Assembly: GCF_016907495.1 (NCBI RefSeq)
Contig: NZ_JAFBCC010000001.1
Coordinates: 1,364,001 to 1,428,000 of the forward strand
Origin: Arthrobacter tumbae
GTDB taxonomy: Bacteria > Actinomycetota > Actinomycetes > Actinomycetales > Micrococcaceae
Length of the DNA stretch: 64,000 nt
Reading direction: 5' to 3'
Of this stretch, positions 1 to 8,582 are shown piece by piece. The position numbers were made by a program, and so were the translations under genes. The notes beneath the pieces were generated by a model. It was given only the letters and a program-made list of their open reading frames with translations, did not search any database and was not told the DNA's origin. Position 1 is the stretch's first letter; every line of letters starts with the position of its first letter.

Positions 1-520
1 CCAGCTGCGTCTGCGCCAGATACCAGATGATGTGGTACCCCCGTTGCCCGCTGGTGGAGATGCCTGAGCCGTCAAGGGTTTCCAAAAACTCATCCCGGCT
101 GAGCGCCATGCCGCCCGCGAGCGCCTCACCGGCTACATCCCGGGCCCGGTGGAGTGTGCGCTGGTCAAGGTCGAGTTCCGCCAGGCGGCGCGACGCAGAC
201 TTGATCATTCGCTCCGCCGTCAGCCCGAGCATCCAGCGGAGGTCAGCCGGCCGCACGAAGTGGAGCGTGCCGCGCACCGGCGCTGACCGCACCACCTCTG
301 CACTATCGAGGACAGCGAGGACCTCGTGACGCGTGGAACCGCGAACTCGCGAGCCAACCGCCCAGAGCGCCTGGCCGAAGTCCTGCGCCTGGACTGCGAG
401 CATCCTGTCGACCACGCCGGCCGGGCCGGGCGGGCCGGGCGGTGTTTGGCCGTCGCGGCCGGGGAAGTGGTGCGCGAGCCGGAGCTGCAGCAACTGGTCC
501 CGGGTGATCGGAGTTCCCAT
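1..520 (-). CDS. Winged-helix DNA-binding domain protein (HTH_42/AlkZ-like), 3' end outside window
   Basis: An uninterrupted reading frame of 173 codons runs from an ATG at 520 off the left edge, so the C-terminal part is missing. The translation begins MGTPITRDQLLQLRLAHHF and contains the family-typical stretches MLAVQAQDFGQALWAVG and APVRGTLHFVRPADLRWML. These match the PF06224 winged-helix family, which includes the AlkZ/YcaQ DNA glycosylases that unhook interstrand crosslinks. Many actinobacterial members have no proven activity, so a glycosylase role is only possible. No clear Shine-Dalgarno sequence precedes the start. The gene diverges from the hydrolase at 578. Confidence 0.75.
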   Translation of the reverse strand, partial: MGTPITRDQLLQLRLAHHFPGRDGQTPPGPPGPAGVVDRMLAVQAQDFGQALWAVGSRVRGSTRHEVLAVLDSAEVVRSAPVRGTLHFVRPADLRWMLGLTAERMIKSASRRLAELDLDQRTLHRARDVAGEALAGGMALSRDEFLETLDGSGISTSGQRGYHIIWYLAQTQL

Positions 521-577
521 GGCATCAGTATGCGTTGTTCGGTACCTGCACAGGAGGACCTGCGGCATGATGGGCAG

Positions 578-1240
578 ATGTCCTCCTCCGAGCACTTCAC
601 CCTGCGCGTTGACGACGCCGATTTCTCCTGCACCTACGAGCGGCCGGACACGCCGCAGGCAACCATGATCATCGCTCATGGAGCCGGCGCGGGGATGAAT
701 CACCCTTTCCTCCTCGGCTTCAGCAACGCCATGAACGACGCCGGCTTTGCCACCCTGCGCTTCAACTTTCCCTACATGGAGCAGGGCCGGCGATTCCCGG
801 ACCGCCCTCCGAAGGCGATCGCGGCCTGGCGGGAAGTGATGGCGCATGCACAGGAGCTCACCCCGGACGGAGCGGTGTGGGCGTGTGGGAAATCCTTCGG
901 CGGCCGGATGGCGTCCATGGCAGCAGCGGAGGGAATGGACGCTGCCGGCTTGATCTTCCTCGGTTATCCGTTGCACCCGCCGGGCAAACCCGAGAAAATC
1001 CGCGACGAACATCTGGTCCGCATTGAAAAGCCCATGCTCTTCCTGCAGGGAAGCAACGACGCGTTCGCGCGGAAGGAGCTCCTGGATCCGGTGGTCGCGA
1101 AGCTCGGTGAGCGGGCAACGCTGCAGTACGTGCCCGACGCCGATCACTCCTTTGCGGTCAAGGGCGCCAAGCGCAGCCCTCAGGACATCGGTGCATCGCT
1201 GGCTCCCGCGGTGTCGTCATTTATTGCACGGAGTGGTTAG
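578..1240 (+). CDS. Alpha/beta hydrolase, KANL3/TEX30-like
   Basis: A 220-residue cytoplasmic alpha/beta hydrolase. After the first strands there is an IIAHGAGAGMNHPF oxyanion-loop region, then the nucleophile elbow GKSFGGR, an acid region around LFLQGSNDAFA and a C-terminal DADHSF carrying the likely catalytic His. This order fits the TEX30/KANL3 dienelactone-hydrolase-like family; the substrate is unknown. The frame stays open upstream to 326, but homology begins with MSSSEHFTLRV, so ATG 578 is chosen. An AGGAGG lies about 20 bases upstream, which is far, so the start is not certain. Confidence 0.8.
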   Translation: MSSSEHFTLRVDDADFSCTYERPDTPQATMIIAHGAGAGMNHPFLLGFSNAMNDAGFATLRFNFPYMEQGRRFPDRPPKAIAAWREVMAHAQELTPDGAVWACGKSFGGRMASMAAAEGMDAAGLIFLGYPLHPPGKPEKIRDEHLVRIEKPMLFLQGSNDAFARKELLDPVVAKLGERATLQYVPDADHSFAVKGAKRSPQDIGASLAPAVSSFIARSG

Positions 1241-1270
1241 GCCCGCACTCCCGCTGGGTACGGTGAATCT

Positions 1271-2017
1271 ATGCCGACTCCCGCTCCCGCCAATCTGACA
1301 GTGATTCCAGCCGTGGATGGAGCCGATGTTCACAGACCTGCGGTCCTCGTGCTTCCGGGAGGCGGCTACGGCAAGACCTCGGACCACGAGGGCGAGCCCG
1401 TCGCCGAATGGCTCGCCGGGCTCGGCATCCACGCATTCGTCCTTCGGTACCGGGTGGCCCCGCACCAGCATCCCGCGCCGCTGATCGACGCCAAGGAAGC
1501 AATGCTCTGGATCCGGGAGGGGCAGCACGGCGTTGCCGTGGACGGCGGTCGCGTAGGGGTGCTCGGGTTCTCAGCCGGTGGACATCTCGCCGCCACGCTC
1601 TCGACAGCTGCGTCCACGCAAAATCCGACACTCGACGTCCTTTCCGCCGTCCCCGACCTGTCGATCCTCTGCTACCCGGTGGTGTCTTTCACGGAAGCTG
1701 TCCATCAGGGGAGCATCGATAATTTGCTGGGCCGATCGCCGTCGTCGGACCTGCTTCGAGAGATGTCACCGGAACTGAACGTCACCGACGCAACGCCTCC
1801 GGCGTTCCTCTGGCACACGGCCGACGACGGCGCTGTGCCCGTGGAGAATACCTTCGCCTATGCACGTGCCCTGATCAGGCACGGAGTTCCGGCCGAGGTC
1901 CACGTCTTCCCGCACGGCTCGCATGGGTTGGGCTTGGCTGCGGGCGAATCCGGCCCCGACCAGTGGACCGCGCTGTGCGGCAAGTGGCTTTCGCGGCAGG
2001 GCTGGATCAGCCGCTAA
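1271..2017 (+). CDS. Alpha/beta hydrolase (esterase/acetyl-xylan-esterase-like)
   Basis: 248 residues with the strand-loop VLVLPGGGYGKTSDHEGE near residue 25, a nucleophile elbow GFSAGGHLA near residue 98, an Asp region at WHTADDGAVPVENT and a catalytic His in FPHGSHGLGLA. This is the layout of BD-FAE/Aes-type small esterases that deacetylate sugars or xylan fragments. No signal peptide is visible, so it should act in the cytoplasm. It follows the previous hydrolase by 30 bases on the same strand. Substrate is inferred only at the class level. Confidence 0.8.
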   Translation: MPTPAPANLTVIPAVDGADVHRPAVLVLPGGGYGKTSDHEGEPVAEWLAGLGIHAFVLRYRVAPHQHPAPLIDAKEAMLWIREGQHGVAVDGGRVGVLGFSAGGHLAATLSTAASTQNPTLDVLSAVPDLSILCYPVVSFTEAVHQGSIDNLLGRSPSSDLLREMSPELNVTDATPPAFLWHTADDGAVPVENTFAYARALIRHGVPAEVHVFPHGSHGLGLAAGESGPDQWTALCGKWLSRQGWISR

Positions 2018-2147
2018 ATCCACAAACCTTGGGAAAAGGTTGGAGGGAAGTGTCTTCGACCGTCACATAGCTTTCTTATATTACGAATTGATGAAATCCT
2101 AAAGTCATCAGGCGCACCGTAGCGCCTCAGCACCGGGGGAGGAATTT

Positions 2148-2381
2148 GTGGCCGGGAACTTCGAGATCTTCAGGGATGCCGACAAGCTATACCGCTTTCG
2201 ACTCGTGGATGAGCGGGGCGGCATCCTCGTGACCTCTGCCGGATACGGGAACAAAGATGACGCCGCGACAGCAATAACCGCCGTCCGCGAGCATGCCGCC
2301 ATGGGACACATCCACGATCGCTCCGACCCTTCCGCACGGACGCCGCGGGTGCGGCATGTGCGGCGCCGCGCGACGGCTTAG
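2148..2381 (+). CDS. DUF1508 (YegP-like) small protein
   Basis: 77 residues starting at GTG 2148, five bases after a strong GGGGGAGGA ribosome-binding site. The core FEIFRDADKLYRFRLVDERGG followed by an alanine-rich helix with NKDDAATAITAVRE is the single-copy form of the YegP fold (DUF1508). The family is widespread and of unknown biochemical role; YegP-type proteins are short alpha/beta homodimers. An AT-rich stretch at 2075-2100 upstream may hold the promoter. The C-terminus is basic and arginine-rich, unlike the core. Confidence 0.8.
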   Translation: MAGNFEIFRDADKLYRFRLVDERGGILVTSAGYGNKDDAATAITAVREHAAMGHIHDRSDPSARTPRVRHVRRRATA

Positions 2382-2386
2382 TTGCG

Positions 2387-2794
2387 CTACCGCCTGGGAG
2401 CGGACTCGGCTTCCCCGGCTTCAACGGGTTCCGGCGCAGCCCACTCCGAGGTGCGCAGTTGCTGCTGCGTGGACTCCAGAACCTCGCCCAACAGCATCTT
2501 CGCTGTTGCCAGCAGATCGGCAACTCGCGGATACGCCAGGCTGTAGAAGACCTGGCTGCCGCGCCGCTCGGACACGACGAGGTGGTGCGTCCGCAGCACG
2601 GATAGGTGCTGGGAAAGGCGGGACGCTTCGACACCCATATCGGAAATGAGGTCCGTCACCGAGACGTCCGGCGAGGTAGAAAGAATCTCAAGAACCCGCA
2701 CCCGCACGGGATGCGCCATGCCTTTGAACAGGTTGGCTTTCACCTCATAGAGAGGCCGGTGCGCTCCGGGAAATGCCTCCACGAAAACCATCAT
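2387..2794 (-). CDS. ArsR-family transcriptional regulator
   Basis: 135 residues. The winged helix-turn-helix spans about residues 17-95: KANLFKGMAHPVRVRVLEIL, then VSVTDLISDMGVEASRLSQHLSVLR as the recognition region, then a wing HLVVSERRGSQVFYSL. No CxC metal site is visible near helix 3, so metal sensing is not supported. The C-terminal 35 residues are Glu/Pro-rich and not conserved in the family. It converges with the DUF1508 gene, leaving five bases between them. Target genes are unknown. Confidence 0.85.
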   Translation of the reverse strand: MMVFVEAFPGAHRPLYEVKANLFKGMAHPVRVRVLEILSTSPDVSVTDLISDMGVEASRLSQHLSVLRTHHLVVSERRGSQVFYSLAYPRVADLLATAKMLLGEVLESTQQQLRTSEWAAPEPVEAGEAESAPRR

Positions 2795-2948
2795 CCTTAG
2801 CGTGCATGGACCGGGGCGATCACAGGATGACAGCCGGTACAGAAAAAGTGCCTCTCGGCGATTGCCCGGGCAGTTGAGGACTTCATCATACCGTCATGTG
2901 CTACCCGCAAGTAGTATCCCTCTGGACCGGGCGGGCTGAGGGGTGGTG

Positions 2949-3164
2949 TCAGTCGGATTCTTCCCCTACGGGACCGCGTGGATAGTCATCCTCGCCGGAT
3001 ACCGACTGAGCCTGTTCGACGACGTCGGCCTCGTTCGCTTCGCGGGTCCCCGCTTCAAGCGGCTGCTCAGTGAGGTCATCAGCGGAATCGTCACCGACGG
3101 CTTGCTGTTGCTCAAGCCGGTCGGCATCATTGGCCGTGAACGGCTCATCGCCTTCCGTGGACAT
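2949..3164 (-). CDS. Small acidic hypothetical protein
   Basis: 71 residues starting MSTEGDEPF; the ATG at 3164 sits six bases after GGAGGAG, which decides it over an in-frame start 33 bases upstream. The protein is rich in Asp and Glu, has no hydrophobic segment, and is probably disordered. Similar acidic proteins of unknown role are common in Micrococcaceae; the 86-residue protein at 60422 has the same character. No function is proposed. Confidence 0.6.
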   Translation of the reverse strand: MSTEGDEPFTANDADRLEQQQAVGDDSADDLTEQPLEAGTREANEADVVEQAQSVSGEDDYPRGPVGEESD

Positions 3165-3295
3165 GTCTGGCTCCTCCGTCTGAAGGGAAACGTGCACCTA
3201 CGATAATAAGCACGCTTGCTATTTTTGTGAAGAGGTGCCGATGGGTTTGCGGAGACGCTGCCACCGGCCCGAAGACCATTCAAGGAGTACCAGAC

Positions 3296-3841
3296 GTGGA
3301 AAGTAGTGAGGGTGCAATCCTTCGACGCTGGACGCCCGACGACGCCGGCGCCCTCAACGACGCCGCGTCCGGCAGCGAGGACCTACTCATCCAGTTTGGT
3401 CAGCAGGACCTGGCGACCCACGACGCGTGCAGGCAATACATCGAAAACCAGTTGGCAACCGAAAGCGCGTCAGCGCGGCATTTCGCTGTGGCGGTCGACG
3501 GCGTTGCGGTCGGCGATATTGGCATTTCCTCGATGGAGTTCAATCACGGCACGGCCTGGGTCTCCTACTGGTTGAACGCGGAGTTCCGCGGCCGCGGACT
3601 GATCACCAGAGGTCTGGTGTCGGCGTCGGAATGGGCCTTTTCAGAAAGCCTCTTCCGCCTGGAGCTGGGGCACCGGGTCAATAATCCCGCCTCATGTAGG
3701 GTGGCAACCCGCGCCGGATTCCAGGCCGAGGGTGTTGAGCGCGCAAAACTGCGTTATGGCGTCGAACGCTACGACGTGGAGACACACGCCCGCCTGGCAA
3801 CCGACCCCGCGCCGAAAGACATCGCGCCGCTTCCCCGATGA
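3296..3841 (+). CDS. GNAT N-acetyltransferase, RimJ/RimL-like
   Basis: 181 residues from GTG 3296, preceded by AAGGAG at 3282-3287. The order is ILRRWTPDDAGAL, then HFAVAVDGVAVGDIGI, then the acetyl-CoA loop WLNAEFRGRGLITRGL and the late motif RVNNPASCRVATRAGFQAEG. This matches the RimJ/RimL-type GNAT family that acetylates protein N-termini or small molecules; the substrate cannot be read from the sequence. It is followed by the GH4 gene on the same strand after 78 bases holding a direct repeat. Confidence 0.85.
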   Translation: MESSEGAILRRWTPDDAGALNDAASGSEDLLIQFGQQDLATHDACRQYIENQLATESASARHFAVAVDGVAVGDIGISSMEFNHGTAWVSYWLNAEFRGRGLITRGLVSASEWAFSESLFRLELGHRVNNPASCRVATRAGFQAEGVERAKLRYGVERYDVETHARLATDPAPKDIAPLPR

Positions 3842-3869
3842 ACGGAATGCAAGGATTGAGGCCAGAAGT

Positions 3870-3909
3870 TCGCTCGCCCAAGGAGACCAGGGGCTCGCTC
3901 GCCCAAGGA
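3870..3909 (+). repeat. 25-base-period tandem duplication carrying the ribosome-binding site
   Basis: The 15-mer TCGCTCGCCCAAGGA occurs at 3870-3884 and again at 3895-3909. Each copy ends in an AAGGA purine run. Only the second copy is at a useful distance (about 10 bases) from the GH4 start at 3920, so the first looks like a duplicated Shine-Dalgarno region. Confidence 0.7.
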
Positions 3910-3919
3910 AAAGGATGAC

Positions 3920-5191
3920 ATGAAGGTTGCTGTTGTCGGCGGCGGGTCGACCTACACGCCGGAGCTCGTGGACGGCTTCGCCCGCCTCAGGGAGATACTG
4001 CCCATCGAAGAGCTCTGGCTGGTTGATCCCGACGCGTCGAGGCTTGAACTGGTGTCAGGTCTTTCCCGCCGCATCTTCTCGAGAGCGGGCCATCCCGGAC
4101 AGATCCGGACCACTTCCAGCGTCGAAGCGGGGGTCAGCGACGCCGACGTCGTTCTCCTGCAGTTGCGCGTCGGCGGGCAGGCCGCACGCCATGGCGACGA
4201 GACCTTCCCCCACGAAGCCTGCTGTGTGGGGCAGGAGACCACCGGGCCCGGAGGGTTCGCCAAGGCGCTGCGGACCGTGCCCGTGGTGCTGCACATTGCT
4301 GAAATCATCCGGGAGAAGGCGAAGCCGAACGCGTGGATCATTGATTTCACGAATCCGGTCGGGATAGTGACGCGGGCGCTCCTGCAGGTCGGCCACCGGG
4401 CCGTGGGGCTGTGCAACGTGGCCATCGGTTTCCAGCGCAGGTTCGCTGCACTTCTCGACGCTGACTACGGCGATATTTCCCTGGACCATGTGGGACTCAA
4501 CCACCTCACGTGGGAACTGGGCGTCAACCTGAAGACGGACGGCGGCTCCGTCAACGTCCTCCCCCGAATCCTTGGAGAACATCTCGAAGAAGTGGCCCGG
4601 GAGGTGCAGCTGCCGCCCGCATTGTTGTCGCTGCAGCAGGCTGTGCCGTCCTACTACCTGCGGTACTTCTACGCCCACGACGAGGTGCTCCGAGATCAGC
4701 TGAGCCAGCCATCCCGGGCGCAGGCAGTCATGGAGGTTGAGGAGGCGCTACTCAAAAAGTACGCGGACCCGGCGCTGGATACGAAACCGGAGGAACTGTC
4801 CCTGAGGGGCGGCGCCTTTTATTCGGAAGCAGCGGTTGACCTCATGTCGTCGCTGATCTCAGGGCGGGGTGATGTCCAGGTTGTCAATGTCCGCAATGAC
4901 GGCACGCTGCCGTTCCTGCCTGACGATCACGTGATCGAGGTCCCCGCGGTCATTCGGCCCGGCGGGCTGACTGTGCCTCCGATCGGTACGATCCCGGAGG
5001 AGATAGCCGGGTTGATCAGCCACGTGGCGTCCTACGAACGGCTGGCCCTCGACGCTGCGCTGCACGGTGGGCGTGAGCGCGTGCTTCGGGCGATGCTTGC
5101 CCATCCGCTGGTTGGCCAGTTCGATAAGGCGGAGAAGCTCACCGATGCACTGCTCGCCGCCAACCGTGACCACCTGGCGTGGGCCCGTTGA
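3920..5191 (+). CDS. Family 4 glycosidase (6-phospho-beta-glucosidase type)
   Basis: 423 residues, the usual GH4 length. The N-terminal NAD-binding loop VVGGGSTYTPELVDG is followed by GQETTGPGG (104-112), DFTNPVGI (142-149) and the metal ligands expected for GH4: Cys165 in LCNVAIG and His195 in GLNHLTW. GH4 enzymes use NAD+ and a divalent metal to cleave glycosides by oxidation at C3 and elimination, usually on 6-phosphorylated substrates. No PTS gene is in the window, but the next gene is a sugar kinase overlapping by 13 bases, which could supply the phosphate. The exact glycoside is inferred only by family resemblance. Confidence 0.9.
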   Translation: MKVAVVGGGSTYTPELVDGFARLREILPIEELWLVDPDASRLELVSGLSRRIFSRAGHPGQIRTTSSVEAGVSDADVVLLQLRVGGQAARHGDETFPHEACCVGQETTGPGGFAKALRTVPVVLHIAEIIREKAKPNAWIIDFTNPVGIVTRALLQVGHRAVGLCNVAIGFQRRFAALLDADYGDISLDHVGLNHLTWELGVNLKTDGGSVNVLPRILGEHLEEVAREVQLPPALLSLQQAVPSYYLRYFYAHDEVLRDQLSQPSRAQAVMEVEEALLKKYADPALDTKPEELSLRGGAFYSEAAVDLMSSLISGRGDVQVVNVRNDGTLPFLPDDHVIEVPAVIRPGGLTVPPIGTIPEEIAGLISHVASYERLALDAALHGGRERVLRAMLAHPLVGQFDKAEKLTDALLAANRDHLAWAR

Positions 5192-6183
5192 ACCAGCCCG
5201 GCTGCCCTGTTGTCATCGCGGTTGACGGCGGCGGTTCCAAGACAGACCTCGCAGTTCTTTCACTCGAGGGCGAGGTGGTTTTTCATGCTCGGGGCGGTGG
5301 CGCGAATCCCCAGACGGTAGGCCTCGACGCGTCTGTGGCGGTGATCCGGGCGCTTGCTGCCGGGGCATTGGCGGCTATCGGAAACCGGCCGCTGCTCCAG
5401 ACAAGCGTCTACCTTGCCGGCATGGACCTCCCGGTCGAGATCGAGGAATTCTCCTCGGCCATCGCCGAAGACGCCTGGGCAGGAGGAGCCGATGGGAGAC
5501 GCGCGGTCGTCGACAATGACCTCTTTGCTCTCCTCAGGGCCGGAACCGACAGCCCGAATGCGGTGGCGGTTGTCTGTGGGACCGGAATCAACGCCGTGGG
5601 AGTAAGTGCTGACGGACGGACGGCGCGGTTCCCCGCCCTTGGCCTGCTGTCCGGAGACTGGGGCGGCGGAGGGGACCTCGGCGCCGCTGCGCTGTGGCAC
5701 GCGGCCAGGTCAGAAGACGGCCGGGGGCCACGGACGTCCCTGGCCGAGCTGATTCCGGCGGCCTACAACCTGGACTCCGTGCGCGAAGTCATCGAAGCCA
5801 TCCACCTCGGGCGCATCCCCGCGCGTTCGGTTGCTGACCTCACTCCCGTTCTGTTCACAGCCTCAAGTGCCGGCGATGACGTCGCCGCATCAGTGGTTGA
5901 CCGCCAGGCGGACGAGATTGTTGTCCTGGCGGTCACTGCGCTTCGGCGTCTCGATCTGCTCAACGCACCGGTGCCCGTCGTTCTGGGCGGAGGGGTGCTC
6001 GCTGCGAATGACAGCCGGCTCCTCACCAGAATCGGGTTGGGCCTGGAGGAACAGGCACCCAACGCCCACCTGCACCTGGTGACCGCACCCCCGATCGTGG
6101 GGGCGGGCCTTCTGGCCCTGGAAGCAGCCGGGGTGGAGGCTGGTGCGATGGCTCGTGCACGGGCCGCACTGGAGTGCACATGA
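5179..6183 (+). CDS. BadF/BadG-family sugar kinase (N-acetylglucosamine kinase-like)
   Basis: 334 residues. The ASKHA-fold phosphate-1 loop VIAVDGGGSKTDLAVL is at the N-terminus, a second loop VCGTGINAVGV comes near residue 135 with LLSGDWGGGGDLG after it, and the adenosine motif PVVLGGGVLAAND lies near residue 270. This is the BadF/BcrA-type ATPase family that holds eukaryotic-like GlcNAc kinases and beta-glucoside kinases. The GTG start lies inside the last codons of the GH4 gene, so the two are very likely translationally coupled. A role in phosphorylating the sugar or disaccharide handled by the GH4 enzyme is inferred from that coupling. Confidence 0.8.
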   Translation: MGPLNQPGCPVVIAVDGGGSKTDLAVLSLEGEVVFHARGGGANPQTVGLDASVAVIRALAAGALAAIGNRPLLQTSVYLAGMDLPVEIEEFSSAIAEDAWAGGADGRRAVVDNDLFALLRAGTDSPNAVAVVCGTGINAVGVSADGRTARFPALGLLSGDWGGGGDLGAAALWHAARSEDGRGPRTSLAELIPAAYNLDSVREVIEAIHLGRIPARSVADLTPVLFTASSAGDDVAASVVDRQADEIVVLAVTALRRLDLLNAPVPVVLGGGVLAANDSRLLTRIGLGLEEQAPNAHLHLVTAPPIVGAGLLALEAAGVEAGAMARARAALECT

Positions 6184-6252
6184 CATTCCACGCCGCTTAT
6201 AAGAATCTATATAGAATTATCCAGATTTCTAAATACCTGATTATATTAATGT
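6184..6252 (+). promoter_or_regulatory. AT-rich promoter region of the AAA ATPase gene
   Basis: A sharply AT-rich stretch in GC-rich surroundings. It contains the palindrome TCTATATAGA at 6206-6215 and a -10-like TATATT at 6242-6247, six bases before the ATG at 6253. No Shine-Dalgarno sequence is present, so the transcript may be leaderless. No convincing -35 box was found. Confidence 0.5.
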
Positions 6253-7425
6253 ATGGATAGCGACCTCAACCCATACTCGCCCGGCTCAGGGCGCCGTCCT
6301 TTCGAGCTGGTGGGCCGCAGCACCGAGGTTAACGCATTCAATCTCCTCATCGCCAAGAGTCAGCAACGGCGGTCCGATCGTGGAATTGTGCTCCACGGAC
6401 TCCGGGGCGTCGGAAAAACGGTTCTACTGAATGAGTTCCGACGGCAGGCTGAACGTGCGGACTTCATGACTGTATCCCTGGAGGGCCGTGACGCTGAGGG
6501 GGGCCCGGCGGCGGTCAGGGCCAAACTCGCTCGTGGACTCCTGCAAGCCGCCCGTAAAGCAAACCGTCGTGGCATCACTTCAACGTTGCGTGAAGCCCTC
6601 GGAAGCATTGTTTCGTTCTCCGCCAAGCTCGGAGTCACAGGAATCGACATAGGCGTTGACCTAGCACGTGGTCGCGCCGACTCGGGATCCATCGAGGTCG
6701 ACCTTGAAGAAATGGTCGAGGACCTCTCAGCTGCGATGACTGAGCAGCACCGCGCCTTGATTTTCATCATTGACGAAATGCAGGACCTGGACAAAGCACT
6801 CCTTACTGCGCTGCTGAGCACCCAACACATGGCCGGACAACGGGAGTGGCCTTTCTACATCGTCGGAGCAGGACTACCTAACCTCCCCTCAGTTCTTGCT
6901 GAAGCCCGCTCGTACGCCGAACGCCTTTTCAACTACCGGCACATCGACGCACTCACCCACGACGCTGCGGTATCGGCTCTCGTCGCTCCCGCCGCGAAAT
7001 ATGGCGCAAGGTATGAAGTTGAGGCCCGTGACTTACTCCTCACGGCGTCCGGTGGATATCCCTACTTCATTCAGGAATACGGACACGCGGCTTGGGAAAC
7101 GGCTCCAGAGAAGACGATCACCTCACAAGACGCGCAGATCGCTGTCACCATTGGGCGCGCACAACTCGACCAGGGATTCTTTCCGTCGCGCTGGAAGCGT
7201 GCGACTAAAGGGGAACAGGAATTCCTTCGGCTCATGGCCCTCGACGGTGACGAGGGCTCAGGCACCGCCCAACTCGCAGAACGTGGTGGGCGCAAACAAT
7301 CCTCAATGACCATGAACCGCGCCTCCCTCATCAAGAAGGGCATCATTTACGCCCCAGCACATGGCCGAGTCGCATTCACCGTGCCCGGCATGGCGCTCTA
7401 CATACAGCGCCAACACAACACATAA
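6253..7425 (+). CDS. AAA+ ATPase with C-terminal winged helix
   Basis: 390 residues. Walker A GLRGVGKT is at 49-56, Walker B LIFIIDEMQDL near 172-182, and a sensor region FYIVGAGLPNLPS follows. The last about 70 residues (KGEQEFLRLMAL to VPGMALYIQ) look like a winged helix, as in Orc1/Cdc6-like and archaeal-type AAA ATPases. Such orphan ATPases are common in actinobacteria and their role is unknown. The gene sits between sugar genes without shared strand logic (it converges with the Gfo/Idh gene) and has lower GC and its own AT-rich leader, which suggests transfer. Confidence 0.8.
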   Translation: MDSDLNPYSPGSGRRPFELVGRSTEVNAFNLLIAKSQQRRSDRGIVLHGLRGVGKTVLLNEFRRQAERADFMTVSLEGRDAEGGPAAVRAKLARGLLQAARKANRRGITSTLREALGSIVSFSAKLGVTGIDIGVDLARGRADSGSIEVDLEEMVEDLSAAMTEQHRALIFIIDEMQDLDKALLTALLSTQHMAGQREWPFYIVGAGLPNLPSVLAEARSYAERLFNYRHIDALTHDAAVSALVAPAAKYGARYEVEARDLLLTASGGYPYFIQEYGHAAWETAPEKTITSQDAQIAVTIGRAQLDQGFFPSRWKRATKGEQEFLRLMALDGDEGSGTAQLAERGGRKQSSMTMNRASLIKKGIIYAPAHGRVAFTVPGMALYIQRQHNT

Positions 7426-7458
7426 GTCGCGCATCTAGGATCGCTCGGCGCCACCCCA

Positions 7459-7474
7459 TTCCGCTCCAGCGGAA
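7459..7474. terminator. Short hairpin between convergent genes
   Basis: The inverted repeat TTCCGCT-CC-AGCGGAA lies between the stop of the AAA ATPase gene and the stop of the Gfo/Idh gene. There is no T-run, so termination is only a possibility. Confidence 0.3.
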
Positions 7475-7482
7475 CGTGCGAA

Positions 7483-8559
7483 CTACACCGTGACCTGATC
7501 GCTTCCGTACCGGATGCCGACCTGCCCGCGCACGTCGTCGAGAAGCTCCATCGTGGCAACCGAGTCAGCCCACGGCATGGTGGGGCTTTCGGTCAGCCCG
7601 TCCTGGATGCACCGGCTAACTTCGCGAAGCTGGTACACATAGTTGCTTCCCACCTGGCCGAAGGATTCGACGCGGGAGCGTCCGTCCGTCGTCGTGATGG
7701 TGAGGCTCGTTGGGTTGCACTGCGGAGTGGAGGCTGTCAGCCATCCGGCGTTTCCGCTCACCGTAGCTGTGCCGGGACAGCTGGCAACGATCGATGTGAT
7801 CAGTTGGGCGACTTCCCCGTTCTCGTAGGAAAGCGTCAGGGCGTTCCGCATGTCCACGCCGTCGTCGGTGAGGGTTGCCTGGGCCGCGACGCCGGCCGGA
7901 AACCCCAGCGCTCCGAGCGCCCAGGTCAGTGGATAGACCGCGAGGTCCAACAGCGCGCCGCCGCCGGCAGACGGATCCCAGAGGCGGGAGTTCCGGTCGT
8001 AAGCGGACACGAAACCCAGGTCCGCCTGGACCCACTGCACCTCTCCCAGCTCCCCGGAGGCAAGGATGTCCCACGCCCGGTTGATGCTCGGCAGGAAGCG
8101 CGTCCAGACCGCTTCCATCAGGAAGACGCCGTTGGCCGCCGCAACCTCGGCGAGCGCCCGGGCTTCCGCAGCGTTGACGGTGAAAGGCTTCTCGCAGAGG
8201 ACGTGCTTGCCCGCGGTGAGCGCCGCTTCCGCCACCTCACGGTGCTGGCTGTGCGGCGTCGCAATGTAGACCACGTCCACATCCGGGTCATTGAACAACT
8301 GCTGGTAACCGCTCACGCCATTGATGTCAGAGTAGCTGGTTGCGAAGCCGAAGTCGGCGGCGAAGCCCGCAGCGTTCGCTTCGCTGCGCGAGCTCACCGC
8401 GTACAGCACCGAGTCTTCGAGCAGCGCCAGGTCAGCGGTCACGCGGCGCGCTATGGTGCCCGGAGCCACGACGCCCCAGCGCAGCTTCTTTCCGGTGGCT
8501 TTCAGCGGGTCAGCTCCGGGCTCAGCGCAGGGCGGAACGGGCAGAATGTGTTGACGCAT
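7483..8559 (-). CDS. Gfo/Idh/MocA-family sugar oxidoreductase
   Basis: 358 residues. The Rossmann start LRWGVVAPGTIARRV is near residue 30, the family motif KHVLCEKPF near residue 120, and the C-terminal sheet domain follows from about 150. These NAD(P)-dependent enzymes oxidise or reduce sugars, inositols and their derivatives. ATG 8559 is chosen because GAGGA lies six bases upstream. The gene is the last of a same-strand series running from 14437 (binding protein, two permeases, GH1, LacI), with 23 bases to the LacI stop, so it probably processes the sugar released by the GH1 enzyme. Confidence 0.85.
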   Translation of the reverse strand: MRQHILPVPPCAEPGADPLKATGKKLRWGVVAPGTIARRVTADLALLEDSVLYAVSSRSEANAAGFAADFGFATSYSDINGVSGYQQLFNDPDVDVVYIATPHSQHREVAEAALTAGKHVLCEKPFTVNAAEARALAEVAAANGVFLMEAVWTRFLPSINRAWDILASGELGEVQWVQADLGFVSAYDRNSRLWDPSAGGGALLDLAVYPLTWALGALGFPAGVAAQATLTDDGVDMRNALTLSYENGEVAQLITSIVASCPGTATVSGNAGWLTASTPQCNPTSLTITTTDGRSRVESFGQVGSNYVYQLREVSRCIQDGLTESPTMPWADSVATMELLDDVRGQVGIRYGSDQVTV

Positions 8560-8582
8560 CACTTTTCCTCGAGTTTATGAAG

